64,000 bases of DNA. Source: Marinomonas maritima. GTDB taxonomy: Bacteria; Pseudomonadota; Gammaproteobacteria; Pseudomonadales; Marinomonadaceae. The translations under genes were made by a program, and so were the position numbers. The DNA lies in contig NZ_JAMZEG020000003.1 in NCBI RefSeq assembly GCF_024435075.2, forward strand, positions 186,001-250,000. Direction: 5' to 3'. Of this stretch, positions 45,331-54,945 are shown in pieces (positions within the stretch are counted from its first letter, which is position 1; every line of letters begins with the position of its first letter). The notes under the pieces are model-generated. The model did no database searches and was not told the DNA's origin. It saw nothing but the letters and a program-made list of their open reading frames with translations.

Positions 45331-47229
45331 TTAATCTACTATCGCCAAGTTACCATAGGTTTCTAGCCAACTTTTACGATCTCCTGCACGCTTTTTCGAC
45401 AACAGTTTGTCTAGAAGCTCGTCAGTATCCGGCTTGTCTTCCATTGTTAATTGGATCAATCGACGCGTATCTGGCGCCATCGTCGTTTCACGCAGCTGAG
45501 AGGGGTTCATTTCACCCAAGCCTTTGAAACGCTGTACATTCGGTGTACCACGTTTATTCTCGGCGGCGATCTTATGCAGAGTGATGTCTTTTTCTTCGTC
45601 GTCTAGGGCATAATACACTTCTTTGCCAATGTCGATTCGATACAAAGGTGGCATGGCAACAAAGACATGTCCATTGTTAACCAAGGCGGGGAAGTGCTTA
45701 ACAAATAAGGCGCAAATCAACGTGGCAATGTGTAAGCCATCCGAGTCAGCATCGGCCAGAATGCAAATTTTCCCGTAACGAAGACCACTTAAATCGTCTT
45801 CGCCGGGATCGACACCAATCGCAACGGACATGTCGTGAATTTCTTGGGAGCCAAGAACTTGGTTGGAATCCACTTCCCATGTGTTTAATATTTTGCCTCG
45901 TAGCGGCAAAATGGCTTGAAAATCTTTTTCACGAGCTTGTTTTGCAGAACCACCAGCAGAATCCCCCTCCACGAGAAACAGTTCGCTTCGGGAAGTGTCT
46001 TGCCCAGAACAATCGGCTAATTTACCCGGTAATGCTGGGCCTTGAGTGATTCTTTTACGCACGACTTTTTTGCTGTCTTTCAGACGTTTTTGCGCACTGT
46101 TAATCACAATGTCGGCAATTTTTTTACCGTCTTCGACGTGCTTATTTAGCCAAAGGCTAAAGGCATCTTTTACTGTAGCGGAAATAAACGCCACAATTTG
46201 GCGAGACGATAAACGCTCTTTAGTTTGCCCTGAAAATTGAGGTTCTTGGATTTTAGCGGACAATACATAACTACAACGATCCCACACATCTTCTGCCGTG
46301 AGTTTAACACCACGGGGCAACAAACTGTGGAAATCACAAAATTCTCGAATGGCTTCTAGCAAGCCCGTTCGTAGCCCATTTACATGTGTGCCACCTTGTG
46401 CCGTTGGGATCAAGTTGACATAACTTTCTGTCACCAACTCACCGCCTTCTGGCAACCACTGTACAGCCCAATCAACACCTTGTGTTTTTTCGGTCGAACC
46501 ACCAATAAACGGTGCTTCGGGAAGTAAAACAAAGCCTTCATTAGCCAGCGCCAGATAATCTTTTAGACCGTCCTGATAGAACCATTCGTCACGAACCTCT
46601 TCACTGCCACTTTGGTCAATAAAGACAACATGAAGGCCAGAACACAACACGGCTTTGGCTTTTAATAAATGCTTAAGACGAGAAGTGGATATTTTAGGGG
46701 TATCAAAATATTTGGTATCCGCGGTAAATTTCACCTTAGTACCGGTGTTTTTCTTACCAACGGTGCCAATTTCTTTTAGCTCTGATGTTTTAAAGCCGTT
46801 TTCAAATCCGATGTGATATTGAATGCCATTACGTCTTACCCACACTTCCAACGACGTCGACAAGGCGTTCACAACAGAGACCCCCACTCCATGCAGTCCA
46901 CCAGAGAACTGGTAGTTGTCACCAGAAAATTTACCACCAGCATGCAGCTTAGTCAAAATCAATTCAACGCCTGATATTCCCTCTTCTGGATGAATATCGA
47001 CGGGCATGCCTCGACCATTATCTTCCACGCTCAATGAACCATCTTTGTATAAGATAACTTCTATACGATCCGCATGGCCAGCCAACGCCTCATCGACCGA
47101 GTTATCAACTACTTCTTGCCCCAGGTGGTTAGGTCGTGACGTATCTGTGTACATTCCTGGGCGTTTTTGAACGGGTTCTAAGCCACTAAGAACTTCTATC
47201 GATCCGGCGTTATATTCTTTTGCAGACAT
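45331..47229 (-). CDS. parE: DNA topoisomerase IV subunit B
   Basis: 632 residues. GHKL ATPase motifs VDNSVDEALAGHADRIEV, DNGRGMPV and GGLHGVGVSVVNALS; TOPRIM motifs LVEGDSAGGSAKQ and LADADSDGLHIATL. The DADSDG form points to ParE and not GyrB (which has DADVDG). With ParC it decatenates daughter chromosomes. The ATG at 47229 (MSAKEYNAGSIEVLSGLEPV) is used; the longer version needs a TTG. Conserved neighbour yqiA lies just upstream. Confidence 0.96.
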   Translation of the reverse strand: MSAKEYNAGSIEVLSGLEPVQKRPGMYTDTSRPNHLGQEVVDNSVDEALAGHADRIEVILYKDGSLSVEDNGRGMPVDIHPEEGISGVELILTKLHAGGKFSGDNYQFSGGLHGVGVSVVNALSTSLEVWVRRNGIQYHIGFENGFKTSELKEIGTVGKKNTGTKVKFTADTKYFDTPKISTSRLKHLLKAKAVLCSGLHVVFIDQSGSEEVRDEWFYQDGLKDYLALANEGFVLLPEAPFIGGSTEKTQGVDWAVQWLPEGGELVTESYVNLIPTAQGGTHVNGLRTGLLEAIREFCDFHSLLPRGVKLTAEDVWDRCSYVLSAKIQEPQFSGQTKERLSSRQIVAFISATVKDAFSLWLNKHVEDGKKIADIVINSAQKRLKDSKKVVRKRITQGPALPGKLADCSGQDTSRSELFLVEGDSAGGSAKQAREKDFQAILPLRGKILNTWEVDSNQVLGSQEIHDMSVAIGVDPGEDDLSGLRYGKICILADADSDGLHIATLICALFVKHFPALVNNGHVFVAMPPLYRIDIGKEVYYALDDEEKDITLHKIAAENKRGTPNVQRFKGLGEMNPSQLRETTMAPDTRRLIQLTMEDKPDTDELLDKLLSKKRAGDRKSWLETYGNLAIVD

Positions 47230-47361
47230 GCGTGTTTTTACTTCCAAATTGATCGTGCATCATAGTGTCAAAGCACTACAGTGCGTGCGAGTGTAAATTA
47301 GATTGGCTAGAGTCTATCACTGGTTTTGCATCGTGTGAAATAGTCCAACAAAAGCAGGAGG

Positions 47362-47943
47362 TTACTCGGTTAATATTTTAGCAAAATGAAGGATTTCTTT
47401 AGAAAATCGGTCAAACTCTATAAAGCTGTGATCGCCATTTTTTTCATGCGTCAGTCGTGCGGTTTTAGGAAACGCCTTAAGCGCTTCTTGGTAGTCTAGA
47501 ACCTCATCGCCTTCTTGCAGCATCAACCAATACAAATCAGCGGTAGGCTCAGTGACCACCAATTGCTCTAATTCCAACATATGCACTTGAGTTAATTCAT
47601 ACACTTCATTGGTGTAAGGGTTGGTTTGGGAGCCTAGATAGTCCTTTAGGAGTGTGGGTGCTTGTACTGCTGGGTTTACCAAGATGGCTTTTAGGCGGTA
47701 TTTTTCAGCAAGATAGGCGGCATAAAAACCACCCAGCGAACTGCCTATTAAGGTCAGCCCTTGTTGCTGATTTGCTTCAATGATTGTTTCTAGCTGTTTA
47801 ATGGCGTGCGCTGGCTGCCAAGACAAGCGTGGCGAAAGTATCGCACCAGGCACTCCAAATCGTTTTGCGGCATCACACAACAACGTTGCTTTGTGGGAGA
47901 GCTCAGAGCTATTAAAACCGTGAATGTACAATAAAGCCGCCAT
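47362..47943 (-). CDS. yqiA: YqiA esterase
   Basis: 193-residue alpha/beta hydrolase. LLYIHGFNSSELSHKA at the start and the nucleophile elbow IGSSLGGFYAAYLAEKY are typical of YqiA/UPF0227; a C-terminal GDHSFIEFDRF has the catalytic His. Esterase active on short acyl esters. It is between the DUF1249 gene and parE, as in E. coli. Confidence 0.92.
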   Translation of the reverse strand: MAALLYIHGFNSSELSHKATLLCDAAKRFGVPGAILSPRLSWQPAHAIKQLETIIEANQQQGLTLIGSSLGGFYAAYLAEKYRLKAILVNPAVQAPTLLKDYLGSQTNPYTNEVYELTQVHMLELEQLVVTEPTADLYWLMLQEGDEVLDYQEALKAFPKTARLTHEKNGDHSFIEFDRFSKEILHFAKILTE

Positions 47944-48005
47944 GGACGTTCTCGCTTATCTATCTATTTATTTTTCTAAAAAACAAACGCCACACACATC
48001 ACACG

Positions 48006-48482
48006 TTAAGCAAACTGAAAAGACACGGTGTTATCGAGTCGGTGTCCATGTTTAAGACAAAGCTCTAACAGATCTGCCAATTGCTGATTTAAGCGGAACT
48101 TTTCATCCCGGTGCAACATGGCGTCATTGGGATAAGGATAAGTCCCTTGGTATTGGCGATGGCCGTCCGTGATTTCAGCAATACTGACGTCATGGTACAA
48201 ACGCACTGTCATCGATAAAGTCGTTTTGAATAATAATTTTTTTTGAATTTCAGGACCGAATTCTAAAGCGATCTCGGATGTAAAACGACTTTCTTTGCCC
48301 AAGGTTAATCTTAAACGGCTTTCTTGATCTCCCATGCTATGAACGGAAAAGTGCCAAGACTCCATCTCTTCTTGGCCACGCATCAGTTTTCCAAGTCGTC
48401 GATAATTCAACTCACCGAGCATCTGTAAACTCACCAAATCTGGCACATATTCTCTGGGATTTTTTTTCATAACGTTCGTCAT
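48006..48482 (-). CDS. yqiB: DUF1249 protein (YqiB)
   Basis: 158 residues, with REYVPDLVSLQMLGELNYRRL (in part: DLVSLQMLGELNYRRL) at the start and AEITDGHRQYQGTYPYPN in the middle, as in YqiB/DUF1249. Function unknown. In E. coli it is between nudF and cpdA; here cpdA is missing and yqiA follows directly. Confidence 0.9.
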   Translation of the reverse strand: MTNVMKKNPREYVPDLVSLQMLGELNYRRLGKLMRGQEEMESWHFSVHSMGDQESRLRLTLGKESRFTSEIALEFGPEIQKKLLFKTTLSMTVRLYHDVSIAEITDGHRQYQGTYPYPNDAMLHRDEKFRLNQQLADLLELCLKHGHRLDNTVSFQFA

Positions 48483-48632
48483 TCTTGTCAGGTGTTTCCT
48501 TCTGAAATTCTTACTTTAAAACAACAACGAGAGCGCACTTCACGCGCCTCTTATTGATAGCTCATATTGCGCCAGTATAGATTAAACCAAACGAAAAAGT
48601 GTTCATGATCTTAGTCAGTGAGATTGATGCGT

Positions 48633-49253
48633 TTAAGCACACCAGCGCGCGACAAGATTATTTTTATTTAAAGCAAACCACTGCAACCCCATTATAGTAC
48701 TGGCGTTTTCTACGTCATGCTTTAGCAAGCCGATGGCCTCATCAGACGTTATCAAATGCAATTTAATGTCTTCATTTTCGTCGTCTAAGCCATGTATTTT
48801 ATCAATATCTACCAGACTTGAATCAAACTCGCCAGCGTACATCCGTAAATATTCCACCAACCCACCCGGTGAAGGTACGAACTTAAACATGTATTCAAGA
48901 CGTTTGACCGTGACTCCGGCTTCTTCGAAGGATTCTCGGCGGGCGACCTCTTCATCACTTTCACCTTCTTCCACCATTCCAGCAACCAGTTCAAGCAGCC
49001 ATGGCGAGTCACTTCTCATGACCGTAGGACGAAACTGTTCAATCAGCAAAACCTTGTCAGCAACAGGATCAAACAACAACACGCACACCGCATCATTGCG
49101 CACCATCATTTCGCGGGTCATTGGGTGGCTCCATTCCCCGTTAAATTTTTTATGCCGTAAGGTCAGTTTACGCATTTCAAAAAAACCTTTGTAAAGGCAT
49201 TCGTCTTCTAACACTTCAACATCTTTTTGACTGTACGTTGGTTTAAACTTCAT
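48633..49253 (-). CDS. nudF: ADP-ribose pyrophosphatase (Nudix)
   Basis: 206 residues. The Nudix box matches GX5EX7REUXEEXGU, with GMVEEGESDEEVARRE then SFEEAGV. Cuts ADP-ribose to AMP and ribose 5-phosphate. FEMRKLTLRHKKFNGEWS at the N terminus is the NudF-type dimer strand. It heads the nudF-yqiB-yqiA-parE run. Confidence 0.93.
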   Translation of the reverse strand: MKFKPTYSQKDVEVLEDECLYKGFFEMRKLTLRHKKFNGEWSHPMTREMMVRNDAVCVLLFDPVADKVLLIEQFRPTVMRSDSPWLLELVAGMVEEGESDEEVARRESFEEAGVTVKRLEYMFKFVPSPGGLVEYLRMYAGEFDSSLVDIDKIHGLDDENEDIKLHLITSDEAIGLLKHDVENASTIMGLQWFALNKNNLVARWCA

Positions 49254-49364
49254 ACTAACTCATCCTAAGCAGACCATTATGTTGGCCTATGTCTGATATG
49301 ATAGGTTTATAAAAGCCAAACAAGAAATATATTGGCAAGCATCACAGTCCTCGGAGTGTTATTA

Positions 49365-49928
49365 ATGGAAAATATACGTTGTGCTTGGTGTTTAGGATCT
49401 CCCGAATACATTCATTATCATGATACTGAATGGGGAATCCCGATTTATGACGATCAAAAGCTCTTTGAGTGTATTGTACTCGAAAGCGCTCAGGCGGGTC
49501 TAAGCTGGATTACCATTTTACGTAAACGAGAAGGTTATCGAACACTTTTTTACGATTTTGACCCGATCAAAGTCGCCAATATGACGGAATCGGATGTGGA
49601 ACGATTACTTCTAGACACACGCATTGTTCGGCACCGAGCAAAAATAGAAGCAACTATTAACAATGCCAATACCTTTCTAAAAATCGTCGACGAATTCGGT
49701 TCTTTCAGTGATTACTTCTGGGCATTCAGTGACCATAAAGTCATTGATAACCAGGTCAATAATCTGACCGAAGTACCCGCTGCGACGGAGCTGTCTACAC
49801 GTTTTGCAAAAGATTTAAAGAAACGAGGGTTTAAGTTCCTTGGGGCCACGACGTGTTATGCGTTTATGCAGGCAACGGGAATGGTTAACGATCACATCGA
49901 CGAGTGCGTTGCTCGAACGACAACATAA
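49365..49928 (+). CDS. tag: DNA-3-methyladenine glycosylase I
   Basis: 187 residues. CAWCLGSPEYIHYHDTEWG is the start typical of Tag, with the Cys and His that bind zinc; the second pair lies near VNDHIDECV at the C terminus. ESAQAGLSWITILRKREGYR is the glycosylase motif. Removes 3-methyladenine from alkylated DNA. The ATG at 49365 has CGGAGTG upstream. Confidence 0.95.
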   Translation: MENIRCAWCLGSPEYIHYHDTEWGIPIYDDQKLFECIVLESAQAGLSWITILRKREGYRTLFYDFDPIKVANMTESDVERLLLDTRIVRHRAKIEATINNANTFLKIVDEFGSFSDYFWAFSDHKVIDNQVNNLTEVPAATELSTRFAKDLKKRGFKFLGATTCYAFMQATGMVNDHIDECVARTTT

Positions 49929-50065
49929 ATCAAATCCTGTAGGAAGAGATCCTTGATTTCATTAATGTTTCACCTAAAGTTGTCGATATAATAAGAAGAC
50001 TGTTTATACAACAACGATGCTCACAGGGCTTACTCTACTTTTATTATTTGGTTTGGTATTAATAC

Positions 50066-51061
50066 ATGTTTAACAACAAAAGCATTCTTATTACTGGCGG
50101 TACAGGTTCTTTTGGACGTCAGTATGTAAAAACTCTATTAGCCAATTACCAACCTAAACGACTCATAATTTACTCTCGTGATGAGCTCAAACAGTATGAA
50201 ATGCAACAAGACTTTGATGCTCAATGCATGCGCTACTTCATTGGCGATGTACGTGATAAAGATCGCCTGACACAAGCCATGCGCGATGTAGATTTTGTGA
50301 TCCATGCCGCCGCACTAAAACAAGTGCCTGCGGCAGAATACAATCCGATGGAATGCATTAAAACCAACATCCATGGGGCTGAAAATGTGATTGCGGCCGC
50401 AATAGCCAATAATGTAGAAAAAGTCATCGCATTATCAACAGACAAAGCGGCGGCTCCAATTAACTTATACGGAGCAACAAAACTCGCTTCCGATAAACTC
50501 TTTGTTGCTGCCAACAATATGGTTGGCCAAGGCCGTACACGATTCTCCGTGGTGCGCTATGGCAATGTGGTGGGCTCTCGTGGCTCTGTTGTACCATTTT
50601 TTCAAAAATTGGTCGCTGATGGTGCCGAGTCTATTCCAATTACCCATCCAGACATGACACGCTTTTGGATCACTTTACCAATGGGCGTTAATTTCGTTCT
50701 CAAGAACTTCCAACGCATGCACGGCGGTGAAATCTTTATTCCAAAAATCCCTTCGGTACGAATTATGGATTTGGCCGCTGCTTACGCGCCACACCTTCCA
50801 ACCAAAGACGTTGGCATTCGTCCGGGTGAAAAGCTTCACGAAGTAATGTGCCCTTCTGATGATTCTTTCCATACTTATGAATTTGAAAATCACTATGTTA
50901 TCTCACCAAGCATCAAATTTTATCAAGACGATATGGATTTTGGTCACAGCCGTTTAGGTGAAATAGGCGAATTGGTTAAAGCAGGTTATGAGTATCAATC
51001 TGGCAGCAACCCTCACTTTTTAAGTACTGAAGAGATTTTAACCTTCGATGAAACATACTGA
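50066..51061 (+). CDS. pseB: UDP-GlcNAc 4,6-dehydratase (inverting), PseB
   Basis: 331 residues. First step of pseudaminic acid synthesis, from UDP-GlcNAc. The cofactor motif is GGTGSFGRQYV; RDVDFVIHAAALKQVPAAEY and LSTDKAAAPINLYGATKLASDK (in part: STDKAAAPINLYGATK) give the PseB-type active site (the Tyr of YGATK is replaced in sense by Met/Lys in extended SDRs of this type). No clear Shine-Dalgarno before the ATG at 50066. It overlaps pseC by 14 bases. Confidence 0.94.
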   Translation: MFNNKSILITGGTGSFGRQYVKTLLANYQPKRLIIYSRDELKQYEMQQDFDAQCMRYFIGDVRDKDRLTQAMRDVDFVIHAAALKQVPAAEYNPMECIKTNIHGAENVIAAAIANNVEKVIALSTDKAAAPINLYGATKLASDKLFVAANNMVGQGRTRFSVVRYGNVVGSRGSVVPFFQKLVADGAESIPITHPDMTRFWITLPMGVNFVLKNFQRMHGGEIFIPKIPSVRIMDLAAAYAPHLPTKDVGIRPGEKLHEVMCPSDDSFHTYEFENHYVISPSIKFYQDDMDFGHSRLGEIGELVKAGYEYQSGSNPHFLSTEEILTFDETY

Positions 51062-52232
51062 TTTTATCCCCTACGGCCGCCAATCCATTAGCGAAGACGA
51101 CATCGCCGCGGTCACTAAATCGCTTCGTTCTGACTTTCTAACCCAAGGCCCTTGTGTCAGCGAATTCGAACAAGCCATTGCTGATAAAGTAGGAGCAAAT
51201 TATGGCGTGGCTGCCAACAGCGCGACCTCTGCGTTACATCTTGCATGTTTGACTTTGGGTGTTAAAGAAAGCGACAGAGTTTGGACGTCGCCCAATACTT
51301 TTATAGCTTCCGCCAACTGCGCACGTTATTGCGGCGCCAGCGTAGATTTTGTCGATATAGATCTACGAACCTACAATATGTGCCCAGAAAAACTAGCCGA
51401 ACGACTTTATAAAGCAAAGCAAAATAACACACTGCCGAACGTGGTTATTCCGGTGCATTTCGCGGGGCAGTCCTGCGACATGGAAGCTATTCATACGTTA
51501 TCCAAAGAATATGGCTTTCGCATCATCGAAGACGCTTCCCACGCAATCGGCGCGAAATACCAAGGCGCTTACGTTGGTAACGGAAAATTCAGTGACATTT
51601 GTATTTTTAGTTTTCATCCAGTGAAAATTATCACCTCTGCCGAAGGTGGCATGGCGATCACCAACGATGAACAACTGGCTAAACACATGAAAACACACTC
51701 TCAGCAAGGCATAACAAAATCACCTGATGAGTTAACCCAAATGCCAGGCGATTGGTATTACGAACAGCATACACTGGGCTTCAACTATCGCATGACAGAA
51801 TTACAGGCTGCATTGGGTTTATCGCAGCTATCGCGATTAGACGATTTCATAACTGAGCGCCATCAGCAATTCGCACGATACCAGGATCTTCTAAAAGACC
51901 TTCCTATTACCTTGCCGTTTCAGAAGGATGGGAGGAATTCCTCTCTGCATCTTTTCCCGATACTACTGCCAAAACATCATAAGGCATCACGAAAAGCCAT
52001 TTTTGATGCATTACGTGAAGCTAATATCGGCACACAAATTCACTATATTCCGGTGCATACTCAGCCTTATTATCAAGCGTTAGGATTTAAAGATGGCGAT
52101 TTCCCGATTGCTGAAGACTATTACCAACGCACCCTAAGCTTGCCGTTATTTGTGGGGTTGACGAAAGAGCAGCAAAATCGAGTCGCTGACGTTCTCCGTC
52201 AAGCACTTAAAGATAACGGCATTGAGGCATGA
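51048..52232 (+). CDS. pseC: UDP-4-keto-6-deoxy-AltNAc aminotransferase, PseC
   Basis: 394 residues, DegT/DnrJ/EryC1 PLP fold. Second step of the pathway: amino transfer to C4. IPYGRQSISEDDIAAV at the start, EDASHAIGAKYQG (cofactor pocket) and SFHPVKIITSAEGG (PLP lysine) are seen. Overlaps pseB (14 bp) and pseF (ATGA), so pseBCF are one operon. Confidence 0.94.
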   Translation: MKHTDFIPYGRQSISEDDIAAVTKSLRSDFLTQGPCVSEFEQAIADKVGANYGVAANSATSALHLACLTLGVKESDRVWTSPNTFIASANCARYCGASVDFVDIDLRTYNMCPEKLAERLYKAKQNNTLPNVVIPVHFAGQSCDMEAIHTLSKEYGFRIIEDASHAIGAKYQGAYVGNGKFSDICIFSFHPVKIITSAEGGMAITNDEQLAKHMKTHSQQGITKSPDELTQMPGDWYYEQHTLGFNYRMTELQAALGLSQLSRLDDFITERHQQFARYQDLLKDLPITLPFQKDGRNSSLHLFPILLPKHHKASRKAIFDALREANIGTQIHYIPVHTQPYYQALGFKDGDFPIAEDYYQRTLSLPLFVGLTKEQQNRVADVLRQALKDNGIEA

Positions 52233-52945
52233 CACAACACATGACATCAGACAAACCTTATCGTGTTGCCGTCATTCCTGCTCGTGGCGGTTCTCAACGT
52301 ATTCCAAGAAAGAATATTCGCTTATTAAACGGCAAACCTTTGATTGCGTATTCCATTGAAACTGCGCTTTCTTCGGGGTTATTCGATGAGGTGATTGTAT
52401 CGACGGATGATGCTGAGATTGCTCAAATTGCTCGGGATTGTGGGGCTACAACGCCTTTTTTACGTCCGGCTAATCTAGCCGACCACATGACAGGAACAAC
52501 ACCGGTGATGCAGCACGCATTGCAGTTTTTAATCGATGAAGGTAACGCACCGGACGAAGCCTGTTTGATATACGCCACTTGCCCTTTGCTCACTCAAGAA
52601 GACCTTCATCATGGTCTGGAGCAATTATCTAATGCGACGTTCTGTTTTTCCGCCACCACATTTGATTTCCCCATACAACGCGCTTTGCACATCACAGAAA
52701 ACGGTGAACTTGCACCAATGTTTCCTGAACACATTAGCAAACGCTCTCAGGATTTGGTCGAGACGATTCATGACGCAGGACAATTTTATTGGGCGAGTGC
52801 TAGAAATTGGTTTGCTGAGGAAATTTTTGGCCCCAAATCCAAGCCTTTGTTGTTACCAAGGCATCGCATTCAAGATGTAGACACCGAAGAAGATTGGCTG
52901 CGTTTAACGCAAATTATGACACTAACGTCTGGCCAAACACTCTAA
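52229..52945 (+). CDS. pseF: CMP-pseudaminic acid cytidylyltransferase, PseF
   Basis: 238 residues. VIPARGGSQRIPRKNIRLLN is the CMP-sialate synthase family's nucleotide motif; IVSTDDAEIAQIARDCGA and VDTEEDWLRLTQIM follow. Activates pseudaminic acid with CTP, the last step before transfer. The ATG overlaps the pseC stop. The gene ends four bases before pseG, which comes from the other strand. Confidence 0.93.
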   Translation: MTQHMTSDKPYRVAVIPARGGSQRIPRKNIRLLNGKPLIAYSIETALSSGLFDEVIVSTDDAEIAQIARDCGATTPFLRPANLADHMTGTTPVMQHALQFLIDEGNAPDEACLIYATCPLLTQEDLHHGLEQLSNATFCFSATTFDFPIQRALHITENGELAPMFPEHISKRSQDLVETIHDAGQFYWASARNWFAEEIFGPKSKPLLLPRHRIQDVDTEEDWLRLTQIMTLTSGQTL

Positions 52946-52949
52946 CATT

Positions 52950-53927
52950 TCAAGAAAAGTACGCACTGACGGTTTTAGCCACGCGCTCTGCGCCTGCACC
53001 ATCCACCAAATTTCGAGCCGTTTTACGAGCATTTTCTTGCCATTCAAGATCCAACCAACGACTATTTAACGCTTCGACCAGTTCCTCAATGCGTTGGTGA
53101 CGAACCTCTTCTGACACATTATCAAAACGTATTGAACGACACCAACCAAGTGGAACATGTTGCTCTAAAGAACGAGTTTGATTGTCAGCAGTTTGCGCAA
53201 ACACCGTCGGAACGCCAAGACAAGCAAGTTCAAACAAGGTGCCGCCCGCCGCAGAAATGGCCATTTTGGCTTGTTTCATAAGCGGCGTTACATCCAATAA
53301 CCCCTGCTCAACATCAATATTATTTTCCTTACAAAAAGACAACACCCTGTCTGCCTTTTTGGCGCTGGCACCCAGTAATACTTGAATGTATTTAGCCGGA
53401 AAGCCGGACATTAATAATGTTTTTAAAATCGGTAACGTCAGTGCGAGAGGATCGGTTCCGCCTAAGGTGATCAATAGCTTTTCAGGTGGTGTGGTAGGTA
53501 TACTGTTTTGCAGCAAAAAAGCGGGTCTTAACAAGGCGTATTGACTGCCCGTAAGCGGGAACTTAACGTTCTTAGAGTAAGTTTGATGCAAAGGGTTTAG
53601 CAACCACTTAGCGGGAAAGTCTCCTCTGTCGTTCATATCATCCAAAACGAGAAGATTTGCCTGATGCTCATAAAGCGTAGCTATGTCATCGGCGCTATAG
53701 CCATAATGATCGAGTATGACTAGATCCACTTGCTCAGCCAACTGCCAAAACTCGGGCTCTGTCTCAACAATCGTATCTTCTGGGGAGGAAAATGCATCAT
53801 AACGGCGCTGGACAACAAACTGACACTGCCAGCCTAACGCCTGAAAAGCATGAATCAAGGCTTGGCAACGAATTCGGTGCCCCATGCCAATGTCGACAGA
53901 CGCATCCGCTCGCGCCAGCGCTTTCAA
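52950..53927 (-). CDS. pseG: UDP-2,4-diacetamido-trideoxy-altrose hydrolase, PseG
   Basis: 325 residues if started at the TTG at 53927, which overlaps the pseI stop (TTGA). That start gives LKALARADASVDIGMGHRIRC, where family members begin M-x(3)-RADAS-x-IGxGHxxRC; the longer ATG frame adds 25 residues read out of frame inside pseI. LVLDDMNDRGDF and ISAAGGTLFELACLGVPTV are the GT-B-like motifs. Removes UDP in the fourth step of the pathway. Confidence 0.9.
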   Translation of the reverse strand: MKALARADASVDIGMGHRIRCQALIHAFQALGWQCQFVVQRRYDAFSSPEDTIVETEPEFWQLAEQVDLVILDHYGYSADDIATLYEHQANLLVLDDMNDRGDFPAKWLLNPLHQTYSKNVKFPLTGSQYALLRPAFLLQNSIPTTPPEKLLITLGGTDPLALTLPILKTLLMSGFPAKYIQVLLGASAKKADRVLSFCKENNIDVEQGLLDVTPLMKQAKMAISAAGGTLFELACLGVPTVFAQTADNQTRSLEQHVPLGWCRSIRFDNVSEEVRHQRIEELVEALNSRWLDLEWQENARKTARNLVDGAGAERVAKTVSAYFS

Positions 53928-54943
53928 GTCATCATATCCCAAGCAAGAGGCTGACCTTTTTGCACATCTACTAGGAGTGTTTTTCCAAGTACATCTGGCC
54001 AATGCTTTGGCGCCAGACCAAGTGATGGACGAATAATTTTAAGGTGCGTTTCGGACAAAACAGTGCCCGCTGGTAAATCTGTCGCCACGTAAATAGAGCG
54101 ACGGTATTTTTTCGCCGCTTGCTCTGCATCCGAACCACCGTAAGTGACGGTTCCAAGTGCTGCTTTAGCAGCACGACAAGCTGCTACCAGCACTTTCATT
54201 TCCTCAGGTTCCATAGAAAATGCCGCATCCACGCCACCTGCACGGCGGTCCAAAACAAAATGTTTTTCAATCACCGTTGCGCCCAATGCCGTTGCGGCAA
54301 CCGCAGCCCCCAGACCTTGAGTGTGATCAGACAAACCTACTTGGCAACCTGTGTGTTTGGCTAAATCTGCCATCGTAACTAGGTTTGTATCTTCTATTTT
54401 TGCAGGATACGTACTGGTACATTTGAGCAGGGTTAAAGGATTATCACCAATGGCTCGAATGGTTGCCACTGCGTCATCTATTTCATCCTTTGTCGCCATC
54501 CCAGTCGACATAATGATTGGTTTACCTGTTCGCGCAACCGCTTGAATTAACGGAATATCCGTCATCTCGAACGAGGCAATTTTGTATAAAGGCACATTAA
54601 GCGTCTCTAAGAATGCCACGGCACTAAGGTCAAAAGGCGAACTAAACGCCACCAGTCCTAAAGACTCAGCCAGCTCAAATAGCGGCTTATGCCATTCCCA
54701 TGGTGTGGAAGCCTTCGCGTACAAATCATAAAGATTTGAACCGCACCATAAGCTGTCACTTTCAGACACCATAAATTCACCATGACGAATATCCAACGTC
54801 ATGGTGTCTGGTGTGTAAGTTTGTAGCTTTATCGCATCAACACCGGCGTCAGCGGCCGCATGAACCATTGCTTTCGCGAGTTCAAAATCTTGATCATGGT
54901 TGCCCGATAATTCAGCAATAATAAAAGGCGTTTGTTCGAACAT
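53924..54943 (-). CDS. pseI: Pseudaminic acid synthase, PseI
   Basis: 339 residues, NeuB fold with C-terminal SAF (antifreeze-like) domain. FIIAELSGNHDQDFELAKAM, IKLQTYTPDTMTLDIRHGEF and GLSDHTQGLGAAVAATALGA are typical; AELSGNHN-type and YTPDTMT point to PseI rather than NeuB. Joins the trideoxy-altrose to phosphoenolpyruvate. Two bases after maf. Confidence 0.94.
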   Translation of the reverse strand: MFEQTPFIIAELSGNHDQDFELAKAMVHAAADAGVDAIKLQTYTPDTMTLDIRHGEFMVSESDSLWCGSNLYDLYAKASTPWEWHKPLFELAESLGLVAFSSPFDLSAVAFLETLNVPLYKIASFEMTDIPLIQAVARTGKPIIMSTGMATKDEIDDAVATIRAIGDNPLTLLKCTSTYPAKIEDTNLVTMADLAKHTGCQVGLSDHTQGLGAAVAATALGATVIEKHFVLDRRAGGVDAAFSMEPEEMKVLVAACRAAKAALGTVTYGGSDAEQAAKKYRRSIYVATDLPAGTVLSETHLKIIRPSLGLAPKHWPDVLGKTLLVDVQKGQPLAWDMMT

Positions 54944-54945
54944 AA

